A stretch of DNA of 64,000 bases, from positions 59,280 through 123,279 of the forward strand of contig NZ_JOKH01000007.1 of the NCBI RefSeq assembly GCF_000722635.1, in the 5' to 3' direction. The position numbers were made by a program, and so were the translations under genes. The number at the start of each line of letters is the position of its first letter. Position 1 is the first letter of the stretch. The stretch is from Endozoicomonas numazuensis. GTDB lineage: Bacteria; Pseudomonadota; Gammaproteobacteria; Pseudomonadales; Endozoicomonadaceae. Below the pieces are notes generated by a model that saw only the letters and a list, made by a program, of their open reading frames with translations, ran no database searches and was not told the origin of the DNA. Below are positions 19,916-28,291 of this stretch, piece after piece.

Positions 19916-20230
19916 TATTTTTACTGTGGCAAGTTATTCTGATAATGCAATATAAACGTATCTTTCAATGCTATACCGCTGATTCTGAACATGGGGTCGT
20001 CTTATTTTTTCACCATTATAGAAGCTTCACTGCAGGTGTAAGATCTGATCATTGCTTTTTGTTTCTTGCATTTAAATCAGGTCGGTAATTATTGGTGTTG
20101 AGAATAATTTGGGAAAGAATCTGAGACAATGGTTTGGGTGTTTATCCGAAGATTTTCGTCTGGGAGGAAGAATGGGATGAAAAACAGGTTTGTTTTGCGG
20201 TTGAAGCAGGACTTATCTTGACAGCTCAGG
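19916..20230. other. Intergenic region between lexA and psrA
   Basis: Together with the sites on each side this is a 417-base divergent region. I see no credible gene in it. The left edge carries the lexA promoter; the right edge carries the psrA control region (20231-20286). The middle is AT-rich without clear repeats. Confidence 0.4.
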
Positions 20231-20286
20231 GTTTGAAACGTAGGTTTTAAACAGTCGTTTATTAACCTTATAAAATTCCTTGTATC
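20231..20286 (+). promoter_or_regulatory. PsrA-like palindrome and promoter of psrA; very short leader
   Basis: A 22-bp imperfect palindrome at 20231-20252 (arms GTTTGAAAC and GTTTTAAAC; 18 of 22 positions symmetric) contains GAAAC-N4-GTTT, the core of the known Pseudomonas PsrA consensus (G/C)AAAC-N2-4-GTTT(G/C). A -10-like TATAAA lies at 20269-20274 and the ATG at 20287, so the transcript would have a leader of only about five bases and no Shine-Dalgarno sequence. The palindrome overlaps the expected -35 position, consistent with autorepression. Confidence 0.6.
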
Positions 20287-20934
20287 ATGCCACAACCATC
20301 AACTGTTGAAAGAATTCTGGATTCAGCCGAATTGCTCTTTGCTGAGCATGGCTTTGCTGAAACCTCACTAAGAACTATTACGAGCCAGGCCGGTGTCAAT
20401 CTGGCGGCTGTGAACTATCATTTTGGCTCCAAAAAAGCATTGATACAAGCGGTTTTTGCCCGCTTTCTTGATCCCTTTATGGAGGATTTGAGCAAAACGC
20501 TGGATGAGCTGTCAGGACAAAGCCAACAGCCTGACCTTGAAGCTGTTCTGGAGATTCTGGTGGATCACATACTGGCGGTTAAACCAAGAAGACCGGATGA
20601 TATTTCTATTTTCATGAGGCTTATGGGGCTGGCCTTTACACAGAACCAGGGGCATTTGAAGCGTTATTTGACCGAAACCTACGGGACTGCATTCAGTCGT
20701 TACTTTGAGTTGCTATTCAGAGCATGCCCTGAACTGCCTACAGCAGACAAGTTCTGGCGTACATACTTTATCCTTGGTTCAGCCGTTTTCTCTATGTCAG
20801 GTGCAGATACACTATTGGCTATGGCCAAAAGAGATTATGCCATTGATGACAATCTTGAGACCATTATGAGAAGAATGGTGCCATTTATGGCCGCAGGTCT
20901 GCGTGCTCATGCAGCGCAAGATAGTGGCCTATAA
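20287..20934 (+). CDS. psrA: TetR-family fatty-acid-responsive regulator PsrA
   Basis: A 215-residue TetR protein. The N-terminal helix-turn-helix (ERILDSAELLFAEHGFAETSLRTITSQAGVNLAAVNYHFGSKKALIQAVFARF, residues 7-60) is nearly identical to Pseudomonas PsrA as I recall it. IFMRLMGLAFTQNQGHLKRYL and AVFSMSGADTL also match. PsrA is released from DNA by long-chain fatty acids; it controls fadBA and, in Pseudomonas, activates rpoS. Its position between lexA and nagZ is the same as in Pseudomonas, and the fadBA operon lies in the same window. Confidence 0.9.
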   Translation: MPQPSTVERILDSAELLFAEHGFAETSLRTITSQAGVNLAAVNYHFGSKKALIQAVFARFLDPFMEDLSKTLDELSGQSQQPDLEAVLEILVDHILAVKPRRPDDISIFMRLMGLAFTQNQGHLKRYLTETYGTAFSRYFELLFRACPELPTADKFWRTYFILGSAVFSMSGADTLLAMAKRDYAIDDNLETIMRRMVPFMAAGLRAHAAQDSGL

Positions 20935-20985
20935 CGTTGGTTCTGGCCAAAGGCTTTCAAACACCAGACTAAACGGGATTTTGTT

Positions 20986-21468
20986 GTGCATATTAATGTT
21001 CGAATTGCCTCACAGACTCTGGAGTTGACTCAAAAGGGGGCAGAGATGATCTGTTACTCTATTTCAACTGCCAGTAAGGGAACTGGTCAACAAGAAGGTA
21101 GCTGGCAAACGCCGCTCGGGCATCACGTCATACGTGCCAAAATTGGTAATGGTCTTCCTAAACATGCGGTGTTTGTTGGCAGGCGGTTTACCGGTGAGAT
21201 TTATTCTCCTGACTTACAAAAGCAATACCCGGAGCGAACGGACTGGATTCTGAGTCGAATTCTGTGGCTGAGTGGTCTTGAAACAGGCTATAACCGTTCG
21301 GGTAATGTCGATACAATGCGACGATATATATACATTCATGGTTCACCCGATACAGCCGTGATGGGAGAGCCGGGATCACGAGGTTGTGTACGAATGCATG
21401 GCCATGACATGATCGATCTGTTTGACCGGGTTGTTCCGGGTACGACTATCGATATTCTGCCAGAGTAA
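20986..21468 (+). CDS. L,D-transpeptidase (YkuD domain)
   Basis: A 160-residue protein consisting almost entirely of a YkuD catalytic domain. The signature is complete: His118 in YIHGSPD and Cys134 in SRGCVRMHGHDMIDLF. These enzymes form 3-3 peptidoglycan cross-links or attach proteins to the wall. No signal peptide or membrane anchor is evident from GTG 20986, which has GGGA 7 bases upstream. It may therefore be exported by an unseen route, or act in the cytosol on recycled muropeptides, which would fit its neighbour nagZ. The location is an open question. Confidence 0.85.
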   Translation: MHINVRIASQTLELTQKGAEMICYSISTASKGTGQQEGSWQTPLGHHVIRAKIGNGLPKHAVFVGRRFTGEIYSPDLQKQYPERTDWILSRILWLSGLETGYNRSGNVDTMRRYIYIHGSPDTAVMGEPGSRGCVRMHGHDMIDLFDRVVPGTTIDILPE

Positions 21469-21507
21469 CCGTCTTTCATAATGCCGGGTCTGGAAAACAG
21501 GTAAATA

Positions 21508-22554
21508 ATGACTACGCGTGATCATAAAAGTACTAAAAATAATGGCGTTCTGATTATCGACCTTGAGGGTCTCACACTAACGCCTGAAGAGAAGGATTTA
21601 CTCCAGCATCCTGGTGTTGCCGGTGTCTTGTTCTTTGCCAGAAATTTCCATGATCGAAATCAGATATGTGATCTGGTCAGTGAGATCAGAAGTGTCAGAC
21701 AGAATCTCATTTTGATGGTGGATCAGGAAGGCGGCAGGGTTCAGCGCTTCAGGCAGGATTTTACTCGATTACCCCCCGCTGAAAGCTACGCACGCTATTT
21801 TAATCGTGACCCTCAGAGAGCTCTGGAGCTTATTGAGGACTGTGGATGGCTGATGGCCGAGGAGTTGTTATCCTGCGGTCTTGATCTTAGTCTGGCACCG
21901 GTTTTGGATTTGAATCTGGGGCTGACCGATATAGTCGGTGACCGTGCCTTGGGCAGTGATCCTGAAAGTGTAATAAAGCTGGCAACAGCCTGGTGCAGTG
22001 GTGTTCATGAAGCTGGTATGGCTTGTGTAGCTAAACATTTTCCCGGGCATGGTAGTGTCAAGGAAGATTCTCACTTGACCCTTCCTCACGATAGTCGATC
22101 GCTTAATACGATTGAGCAGCAAGACATGGTGCCGTTTAAAGCATTAATTGAGCAGGGTGTTGAGGCGGTTATGCCGGCTCATATTGTTTTCTCTGAAGTT
22201 GATGATCAGCCTTGTGGTTTTTCATCTGTCTGGCTAAAGGATATTCTAAGAAATAATGTTGGATTTAACGGGCTCGTCATCAGTGACTGTTTAACTATGG
22301 AAGGTGCAGCTTCGGCTGGAAGCTATAGCGTTCGGGTCGAAAAAGCTCTGAATGCGGGTTGTGATCTTCTGTTATTAAGCAGTCGTAAAGGTGTCATTGA
22401 AGTATTGCCCTGGCTTGAACAGTCATCTTTTTCTCACTCTGATGTGTCTCCGCTTAAGGCTAGAGGGGGGCGCGCTCTGGAAGAGTTGATCACCCTGGAT
22501 CGATATCTGAGCTGCAAGGACAGGCTGGATTATCTCTCAGAGCGTTTTAACTGA
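21508..22554 (+). CDS. nagZ: Beta-N-acetylhexosaminidase NagZ
   Basis: A cytosolic glycoside hydrolase family 3 enzyme of 348 residues. It removes GlcNAc from anhydro-muropeptides during cell-wall recycling. The family motif KHFPGHGSVKEDSH (near residue 176, with the catalytic His) and the nucleophile region VISDCLTMEGA are intact, along with LMVDQEGGRVQRFR. The RBS is AGGT before ATG 21508. It follows psrA and the L,D-transpeptidase on the same strand; psrA-nagZ adjacency is also seen in Pseudomonas. Confidence 0.95.
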   Translation: MTTRDHKSTKNNGVLIIDLEGLTLTPEEKDLLQHPGVAGVLFFARNFHDRNQICDLVSEIRSVRQNLILMVDQEGGRVQRFRQDFTRLPPAESYARYFNRDPQRALELIEDCGWLMAEELLSCGLDLSLAPVLDLNLGLTDIVGDRALGSDPESVIKLATAWCSGVHEAGMACVAKHFPGHGSVKEDSHLTLPHDSRSLNTIEQQDMVPFKALIEQGVEAVMPAHIVFSEVDDQPCGFSSVWLKDILRNNVGFNGLVISDCLTMEGAASAGSYSVRVEKALNAGCDLLLLSSRKGVIEVLPWLEQSSFSHSDVSPLKARGGRALEELITLDRYLSCKDRLDYLSERFN

Positions 22555-22644
22555 ACAATCACGAGCGAAATAAAATGATGTCATCACCTTCTGGTATGAC
22601 ATCTTGATTACCGCATAGCAGGCTGTTTTCTATCTGGAAGTAAT

Positions 22645-23754
22645 ATGATGTCCTTTTCAATCCCTGTGCTTCAGGAACTGGATATTCCCCAATGGGTCAT
22701 CCAAATCTTTATCGTCCTGTTGATTTCAGGCGTTATTAATCTGATTTCCTCCAAAATCTTTACCCATCTTGCACGGGGGGTCAGAGCAACCCGGACTCCC
22801 TGGGATGATGCTGTCATAAGAGCACTAAGAAAGCCGGTGACTCTGCTGATCTGGATCATTGGTGTCTGCTGGTCCGTCGATGTGGTATCGAAAGCCACAG
22901 ATTCTGTATTAATCGACGGACTGAGTAATCTCAGAGATGTGATTATCATCACTCTGGTGGGGTGGAGTATTGTTCGATTTATTCGACAGATAGAACGTAA
23001 TTTTCTTAATCCTACCCTGACAGGCAACAAGCCTAACGATCCTACGACGGTCGTTGCTATTGGTCGCTTGATTCGAATTGTTGTCATCATTACCTGTATT
23101 TTGGTTGTATTACAGTCACTGGGGTACAGTATTTCAGGCCTGCTGGCATTTGGTGGTGTGGGTGGCCTGGCTGTGGGTTTTGCTGCCAAGGATATGCTGG
23201 CCAATTTCTTTGGTGGTCTGATGATTTACCTTGATAAGCCATTTCGTGTGGGTGACTGGATCCGCTCTCCTGACCAGAATATCGAAGGTACAGTCGAATA
23301 TATTGGTTGGCGACAGACTCGTATCAGAACGTTCGACAAGCGACCACTGTATGTACCCAATGCCACATTCACTAATATCTCTGTCGAGAATCCTTCCAGA
23401 ATGGAGAATCGGCGCATTAAGGAGACCATTGGCATCCGGTATCAGGATGGTAATAAGCTGGAAGCAATTATTGCTGAAATAAAGCAATACCTGCATGACA
23501 ATGAAGAAATTACCAAAGACAAGATTCTTATGGTGAACTTCAACAGTTTTGGGGCATCCAGCCTGGACTTCTTCATCTACTGTTTTACCCGAACGACTGA
23601 CTGGGCCGAATACCATCGGGTCAAACAGAATGTTCTGGTTAAAATCATGAATATTATCCATTCACATGATGCTGATATAGCGTTCCCAACCCAGACGCTG
23701 GATCTTCCTGAAGAGATGCTCGCAGCCTGTAGGGGCAAGATAGCTCTGAACTGA
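22645..23754 (+). CDS. MscS-family mechanosensitive channel (YnaI-like), first copy
   Basis: A 369-residue inner-membrane channel. About five hydrophobic segments come first (residues 15-170). The pore helix and beta domain follow, with the family motif FGGVGGLAVGFAAKDMLANF, then DKPFRVGDWI, YIGWRQTRIRTFDKRPLYVPN and NPSRMENRRIKETIGIRY. The extra N-terminal helices and these motifs place it with the YnaI type rather than minimal MscS. It opens under membrane tension to release solutes in osmotic downshock. A related copy follows at 23925. The ATG at 22645 has GGAAG just upstream. Confidence 0.88.
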   Translation: MMSFSIPVLQELDIPQWVIQIFIVLLISGVINLISSKIFTHLARGVRATRTPWDDAVIRALRKPVTLLIWIIGVCWSVDVVSKATDSVLIDGLSNLRDVIIITLVGWSIVRFIRQIERNFLNPTLTGNKPNDPTTVVAIGRLIRIVVIITCILVVLQSLGYSISGLLAFGGVGGLAVGFAAKDMLANFFGGLMIYLDKPFRVGDWIRSPDQNIEGTVEYIGWRQTRIRTFDKRPLYVPNATFTNISVENPSRMENRRIKETIGIRYQDGNKLEAIIAEIKQYLHDNEEITKDKILMVNFNSFGASSLDFFIYCFTRTTDWAEYHRVKQNVLVKIMNIIHSHDADIAFPTQTLDLPEEMLAACRGKIALN

Positions 23755-23763
23755 ATGTCATAA

Positions 23764-23808
23764 AAAACGGCAACAGCCATGAGTGTGCTCATGACTGTTG
23801 CCCCGTTT
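23764..23808 (+). terminator. Terminator between the two MscS genes
   Basis: AAAACGG-CAACAG-C-CATGAG, loop TGTG, CTCATG-A-CTGTTG-CCCCGTTT forms a long stem with one mismatch and a small asymmetry near the base, flanked by A-rich and T-rich ends (23764-23808). It should separate transcription of the two channel genes. Confidence 0.75.
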
Positions 23809-23924
23809 CTCAGTAAAAAATACGGTTCTTCCTCAAGAATTGTCTCAATGGTCTGAATATAAATAGATAGAGGGTGTCACTATGCCCTCATACCATTAAG
23901 GCTTTCTTCTTTGAGGGGCAAGGT

Positions 23925-24998
23925 ATGTTCTGGGGAGAGTTACTGAGCGAAAATTCAGTCCATCTGTTGTCTGCACCCGCTGTGGCACTCCTTCTATCCT
24001 GGCTCAGTAATTTCTGGCTGAGCCGCTGGGAAAAGTCTGAAAACCAGTCATTAAGAGCCTGTCTGGCTAAAGCACTTCGTCCTCCTCTGTTGATTCTTCC
24101 CTGGCTATTCTGCCTGTTTCATCTTATGCACTGGTTTTTAGACCATGAAAACATAGAAGGCCATGACTGGCTGGCCATTACTGAAACAGTCGCCTCTGTT
24201 TTATTTCCTCTCTGGCTGGTCTTGCGATTGATCAGAGAGCTGCCAACTCTCGCCTTACTATCAGGGGCCCAGTCGAAAAATCTTGAGTCAGCCAGAACGT
24301 TGTCCCGCTTTTTTCATATGGTGCTAATTGTTCTGGCAGTACTGGTTCTGGCTCAAAAACTGGGTTACTCATTGTCAGCTTTACTGACTTTTGGCGGGGT
24401 AGGTGGCCTTATCATGGGCATGGCTGCCCGAGAATGGCTCGCTAATTTTTTTGGTGGGCTGATGTTAATGCTGGATAAGCCTTTCAAGGAAGGGGATTGG
24501 GTTCGTTCTCCAGACAGACAGATAGAGGGTCATGTAGAGCATATTGGTTGGCGGTTAACCCAGATAAGAAACTTTGACCGAAGACCTGTATTTGTCCCTA
24601 ATTCTGTCTTCACCAGCATTGTGCTGGAAAATCCATCGCGAATGCGTAACCGACGAATTATTGAAAATTTTGGAATCCGTTATGAAGATCTCGACAAGAT
24701 CTCTGTCATCATGAATCACATTATTGCAGGTTTTCTTCAGCATCCTGAGCTGGATTGCTCTGAGCCTCACTATGCAAGGTTTCTAAAATACGGCGATTCA
24801 TCCCTGGAGTGTCAGGTCAGAGTGCACGTGATTCCCAAGGGAAGAGTTGATTTTGTCAGGGTTCAGGAAAGCGTCATGCTGTTAATTGCGTCAGCCGTTG
24901 AAAAAGCAGGGGCTGATTTTGCCTATCCCGTAGTAAAAGTTATTCAAGAATCAGGTGCTGAAAAGGGTATTGCAAGCGGTGACGATAGCAACCCATGA
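23925..24998 (+). CDS. MscS-family mechanosensitive channel (YnaI-like), second copy
   Basis: About 357 residues from the ATG at 23925 (MFWGELLSENSVHLL), with AGGGG six bases before it; a GTG at 23874 would add 17 residues. It is paralogous to the gene at 22645: FGGVGGLIMGMAAREWLANF, DKPFKEGDWVRSPD, HIGWRLTQIRNFDRRPVFVPN and NPSRMRNRRIIENFGIRY align closely. Lys-Asp in the pore-lining segment of the first copy becomes Arg-Glu here. This copy is more diverged in its N-terminal membrane helices and C-terminal domain, so the two may differ in gating or form mixed channels. Confidence 0.86.
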   Translation: MFWGELLSENSVHLLSAPAVALLLSWLSNFWLSRWEKSENQSLRACLAKALRPPLLILPWLFCLFHLMHWFLDHENIEGHDWLAITETVASVLFPLWLVLRLIRELPTLALLSGAQSKNLESARTLSRFFHMVLIVLAVLVLAQKLGYSLSALLTFGGVGGLIMGMAAREWLANFFGGLMLMLDKPFKEGDWVRSPDRQIEGHVEHIGWRLTQIRNFDRRPVFVPNSVFTSIVLENPSRMRNRRIIENFGIRYEDLDKISVIMNHIIAGFLQHPELDCSEPHYARFLKYGDSSLECQVRVHVIPKGRVDFVRVQESVMLLIASAVEKAGADFAYPVVKVIQESGAEKGIASGDDSNP

Positions 24999-25116
24999 CA
25001 GTTCATGACAGCCAGTTAGCATTCAACCCAAAAGTCTCTTAAGTCATGCAGGCTCTTGAATGGATGCTTGATAATGCCTATTTAAGAACCGATGGGAGCA
25101 GGCCGATAAAGCCTAC

Positions 25117-26310
25117 ATGAATATTCTTATTGTTGAAGATGCCCGAGATCAGCGTTTAATGCTTTCTGTCGTACTCAAAAAGCAGGGCCATAAAGTGCTG
25201 GAAGCGGAAAATGGAAAAGAAGCGCTGGCCATTCTGCAGGAGCATCAGGAAGTCAGGATCATCATCAGTGACTGGATGATGCCGGAGATGGATGGCCTCG
25301 AACTGCTCAAAGAAACCAGAAAAAGCGATCTTGGACGGTATATTTATTTCATTCTTCTTACAGGTAATACGGATCATGAAGCTGTTGTAGAGGGCATGAA
25401 TCATGGTGCAGATGATTTTCTGGCCAAGCCGGTCAATTTTGATGAACTGGCAGCCCGTCTTAAGGCGGGTATTCGTATCATCGAACTCGAAAAGCAGCTG
25501 GAGCAACAAAAGCAGCAGCTGGTACAGGCTATTGAGACGGTTGAGAAGGATCTAGAATCGGCAGCAAAAGCACAGGAAGTTCTGCTGGCTCAACCTGCAA
25601 CTATTCAGCATGTGTCGTTCGACTGGTTTTTTAAACCCAGTAAGATTCTGGGTGGCGATATGTTCGGTTATCAGGCGATTGACGGTGAGACTCTCAGTTT
25701 TTATCAGTTGGATGTAGCCGGACATGGCATTCCTTCAGCGCTCTTCTCTTTTACCCTGAATAATATTCTTTCAGAATCTTCGGGCAGGGGATCAATTGTC
25801 AAAGAGAAGAGTGATCAGGAGCCTTTCTACAAAGTAAGGGCTCCGGAAAAGGTACTGGCCTCACTCAACAAGCGGTTTCAGGTAACACCTGAGTCAATGC
25901 TTTATTTCACTATTGCTTACGGTCATATCAATAGTCGATCAGGTGAGGTGACAGTCTCTCAGGCAGGTCATCCACCACCACTGTGGATTCGTCGTGAAAA
26001 AGCTTCTGTAGAGCCTGTAGCGGGTGGTGGTGTGCCTATTGGTATGATGCCGGATATGGATTACACCTCCTGTACTCTTCAGTTTCAGCCAGGTGATCGT
26101 CTGTTCCTCTATTCCGACGGGGTGACTGAGTGTGAAAACACAGAAGGTGAGCAGTTCGGTGAATCACGATTACTGCAATGTTTGATGGATACTTTGAATG
26201 ATGATTTAAAATCAGTTATTGACCAGGTAGAGAAAAATGTCAGAGACTGGAGTGAGCTTGACCGTTTCGATGACGATGTGACCTACCTGTTACTGGAATG
26301 GAAACCCTAA
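25117..26310 (+). CDS. Response regulator with PP2C (SpoIIE/RsbU-type) phosphatase output
   Basis: A 397-residue two-domain protein. The receiver domain (1-120) has the acidic pocket Glu7/Asp8, phospho-acceptor Asp52 (SDWMMPEMDG), Thr82 and Lys104 (LAKPVNFDEL). A coiled-coil linker (about 128-160) leads to a PP2C/SpoIIE domain (about 165-397) with the metal-binding motifs GGDMFGY, LDVAGHGIPSALFS, YSDGVTE and FDDDVTYLLLEW. It should dephosphorylate the STAS protein encoded 16 bases downstream when phosphorylated by an unseen histidine kinase. It resembles Pseudomonas HsbR and Shewanella CrsR, but lacks their extra kinase domain, which is here a separate gene. Confidence 0.92.
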   Translation: MNILIVEDARDQRLMLSVVLKKQGHKVLEAENGKEALAILQEHQEVRIIISDWMMPEMDGLELLKETRKSDLGRYIYFILLTGNTDHEAVVEGMNHGADDFLAKPVNFDELAARLKAGIRIIELEKQLEQQKQQLVQAIETVEKDLESAAKAQEVLLAQPATIQHVSFDWFFKPSKILGGDMFGYQAIDGETLSFYQLDVAGHGIPSALFSFTLNNILSESSGRGSIVKEKSDQEPFYKVRAPEKVLASLNKRFQVTPESMLYFTIAYGHINSRSGEVTVSQAGHPPPLWIRREKASVEPVAGGGVPIGMMPDMDYTSCTLQFQPGDRLFLYSDGVTECENTEGEQFGESRLLQCLMDTLNDDLKSVIDQVEKNVRDWSELDRFDDDVTYLLLEWKP

Positions 26311-26326
26311 GAGCCAGGAGGAAGGC

Positions 26327-26659
26327 ATGGCGTTTGAACACCACGATGAAGGCCACTATACGGTGGTTAAGATTGATGAGTCCCGTTTTGATGCATCCAT
26401 TGCTGAAGCATTTAAAACTTATGTGTTTGATCTGATTGAAGAGGGTAAATCTGAAATCGTTGTTGATCTGGCTGCAGTCCGCTTTATGGATAGCAGCGGG
26501 TTGGGTGCACTGGTTGCAGGACTCAAGAAACTGTCGGGTAATGGTTCTTTCAGTCTTGCTTCGGCGCAGCCTGCGGTGAAAGATCTGTTTGATCTTACGT
26601 CCATGGATAAATTGTTCAAGCTCCATGATTCCGTCGATGAGGCCGTGAAAGGGGACTGA
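26327..26659 (+). CDS. STAS-domain anti-sigma factor antagonist
   Basis: A 110-residue single STAS domain of the SpoIIAA/RsbV/HsbA type. The phosphorylatable serine lies in RFMDSSGLGALVAG (Ser56 or Ser57). It would be phosphorylated by the anti-sigma-type kinase encoded just after it and dephosphorylated by the PP2C protein just before it. The unphosphorylated form sequesters the kinase, or another partner, to free the output. The RBS AGGAGGAAGG is the strongest in this operon, consistent with the antagonist being made in excess. Confidence 0.92.
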   Translation: MAFEHHDEGHYTVVKIDESRFDASIAEAFKTYVFDLIEEGKSEIVVDLAAVRFMDSSGLGALVAGLKKLSGNGSFSLASAQPAVKDLFDLTSMDKLFKLHDSVDEAVKGD

Positions 26660-26660
26660 C

Positions 26661-27092
26661 ATGTCGCAGCTATTGAAACTGGAAATAGATAGCCAGTTAT
26701 CCAACACAACCCTGGTTGCGATGGCCGTCCGGGGTGTCTGTGCCATGACTACCTTGTCTCCTGTGGAGATTAACCGGTTAGAGCTGTGTCTGGTAGAGAT
26801 CGTTAATAATGCCATTGAGCACGCTTATGAAAATAAGGCAGGTTATCCGGTGGAGATTTGCGTCGATCTCGACAAAACCATGATGAATATTGCCGTCAGT
26901 GACTGGGGGCAGAGTATTCCTGATGAGGTTATTCAGGATAAAGCCGAAGTGGCTGTTGATCCGGAATATCCGGAAACCTGGCTATGCAGCGGGCGTGGTC
27001 TACACATTGTGAACAAACTGATGGATCAGGTTTCCTATGAGTCAGACCAGGGCAAGAACAGTTTTACTATGAAAAAAGAGCTTCGGCACTGA
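26661..27092 (+). CDS. RsbW-type anti-sigma factor / serine kinase (HATPase_c)
   Basis: A 143-residue GHKL ATPase. It shows the N box LVEIVNNAIEHAYE, the G1 region VSDWGQSIPDE and the glycine-rich G2 box GRGLHIVNKLMDQVSY. Proteins like this phosphorylate the STAS antagonist and bind a sigma factor. The start is one base after the STAS stop, with GGGGA as RBS, so the three genes form one operon. No sigma factor gene is adjacent; RpoS or a flagellar FlgM-like pathway is a possible remote target, by analogy with Shewanella and Pseudomonas. Confidence 0.9.
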   Translation: MSQLLKLEIDSQLSNTTLVAMAVRGVCAMTTLSPVEINRLELCLVEIVNNAIEHAYENKAGYPVEICVDLDKTMMNIAVSDWGQSIPDEVIQDKAEVAVDPEYPETWLCSGRGLHIVNKLMDQVSYESDQGKNSFTMKKELRH

Positions 27093-27105
27093 GAGCTCTT
27101 TTTTC
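27071..27105. terminator. Bidirectional terminator overlapping the end of the kinase gene
   Basis: GAAAAAAGAGCT (27071-27082) and AGCTCTTTTTTC (27094-27105) form a perfect 12-bp stem ending in a T-run on both strands. The left arm lies within the last codons of the kinase gene. It also serves csiV, which converges from the right. Confidence 0.88.
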
Positions 27106-27166
27106 ATATCTTGTTTTTGACTAAGAAGATCAGCTATCGGAGTATCGGTAGCTCATTGATCTCGAA

Positions 27167-28111
27167 TCAGCTGCCTTTCTGATCAACAATTCCCGGAAGA
27201 ATACCCAGCTCAGGGCTTTTATCCTGCTCTGTTCCCATTTCTGGCAGAAGTTGTTTATCGGGTCTCTCATAGGGTGTCAGCTTAAACAAAACGCCAATCA
27301 CCGGGCTGTCCAGATACTGGACTTCTTTACTGTTTCTGATTCTACGACTTTCCTGCAGCTGGAAGTTGCGAGAGATTCTCATAGGCTGTCCACCCGGTGT
27401 TGACACCAGTTGCACTTCCTTATCAAGGGTTGGCTCCATTTGAGATGCTGAATTCTGGAAGCTTCCCATGTTTTTGGCCAGACCTTCCCAGGACAGCTCG
27501 CTGTACCAGAAATCCACATTCACGTGTAAAAAACGGCTGGAACTCACAGTAACAGTACCTTCCAGCATGCTGGGCATTTTGCTCTGGGTGTTATAGCTGC
27601 GAATTCTTATTGGCAGGGTACTCTCACCCTCTTTAATGGGCATCAGCCATGCTTTTTGCTCCAGTATCCGGTAGCTTCCATTTCTTGATAAAGTGCTACC
27701 TTCTTTCTGCAATAGCTGAGATGGGTAGGGCAGTGAAACAAAAGCATCCCTTTCCAGATCAATCGCTGACTTCTTTTCAGGTTGATCAAGAAAGTTTGTC
27801 AGGTCTGAATACTTTGCACTGTTGCCAGTCGAAGCATCATAGGGTTTGAGTTTGATGGTGTTAGCAGGCAATGGGTGGGCACCAATGTCAGGCCATTTCT
27901 CACTGCCATTCATACTTTGTTCATTCAGAAAGACAATCATGTCTGCCTGGTACCATCGTGTATCATTCTTTTGAGTGCCAGCCTTGCCATCGGTATTGGC
28001 CAAAACGACCATGGGGGCTGTACTCAGGAGCAGGGTAGCCAGGACTCTCTGAAGTCTGGTAAAGGATGCTTTTTGCTCAACGCTCGTTTTGATTGGCTCA
28101 AGGCTGTTCAT
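27167..28111 (-). CDS. csiV: CsiV-family peptidoglycan-binding protein
   Basis: About 314 residues from the ATG at 28111, which has AGGGA 5 bases upstream. The longer frame to 28213 places the signal peptide too far inside. The signal (RVLATLLLSTAPMVVLANT) is followed by the family start RWYQADMIVFLNEQS and repeated LYPYERPDK-like patterns, as in CsiV (DUF2803). In Vibrio, CsiV is a periplasmic peptidoglycan-binding protein required for signalling by the non-canonical D-amino-acid pathway. Its location directly downstream of mfd matches Pseudomonas. Confidence 0.78.
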   Translation of the reverse strand: MNSLEPIKTSVEQKASFTRLQRVLATLLLSTAPMVVLANTDGKAGTQKNDTRWYQADMIVFLNEQSMNGSEKWPDIGAHPLPANTIKLKPYDASTGNSAKYSDLTNFLDQPEKKSAIDLERDAFVSLPYPSQLLQKEGSTLSRNGSYRILEQKAWLMPIKEGESTLPIRIRSYNTQSKMPSMLEGTVTVSSSRFLHVNVDFWYSELSWEGLAKNMGSFQNSASQMEPTLDKEVQLVSTPGGQPMRISRNFQLQESRRIRNSKEVQYLDSPVIGVLFKLTPYERPDKQLLPEMGTEQDKSPELGILPGIVDQKGS

Positions 28112-28240
28112 AAAATCCCTGCTCAATTCAGCTCCTCGCTGGTCATCAGTATGATCCACCGTTACCTGTGGTTTTTGAGGTCTCTGAGTGGTGGTCTTTG
28201 AAAGTACGATCATGCAGTTTTTTCAACAGTTTCATGAGTC

Positions 28241-28258
28241 CAGGGCTCCAGAGCCCTG
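28241..28258. repeat. 18-bp hairpin palindrome between mfd and csiV
   Basis: CAGGGCTCCAGAGCCCTG is a perfect inverted repeat with 8-bp GC-rich arms around CA. Without a T-run it is more likely an mRNA-stability or attenuation hairpin in an mfd-csiV transcript than a full terminator. Confidence 0.5.
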
Positions 28259-28291
28259 AACTTGAAAGACTGTTTCTTCGCTCACAGTTGA

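Noticed and set aside
20089-20295. 68-residue frame on the - strand opposite the psrA promoter
   Set aside because: No motif or RBS; it overlaps the control region and psrA start, so a chance frame is more likely.
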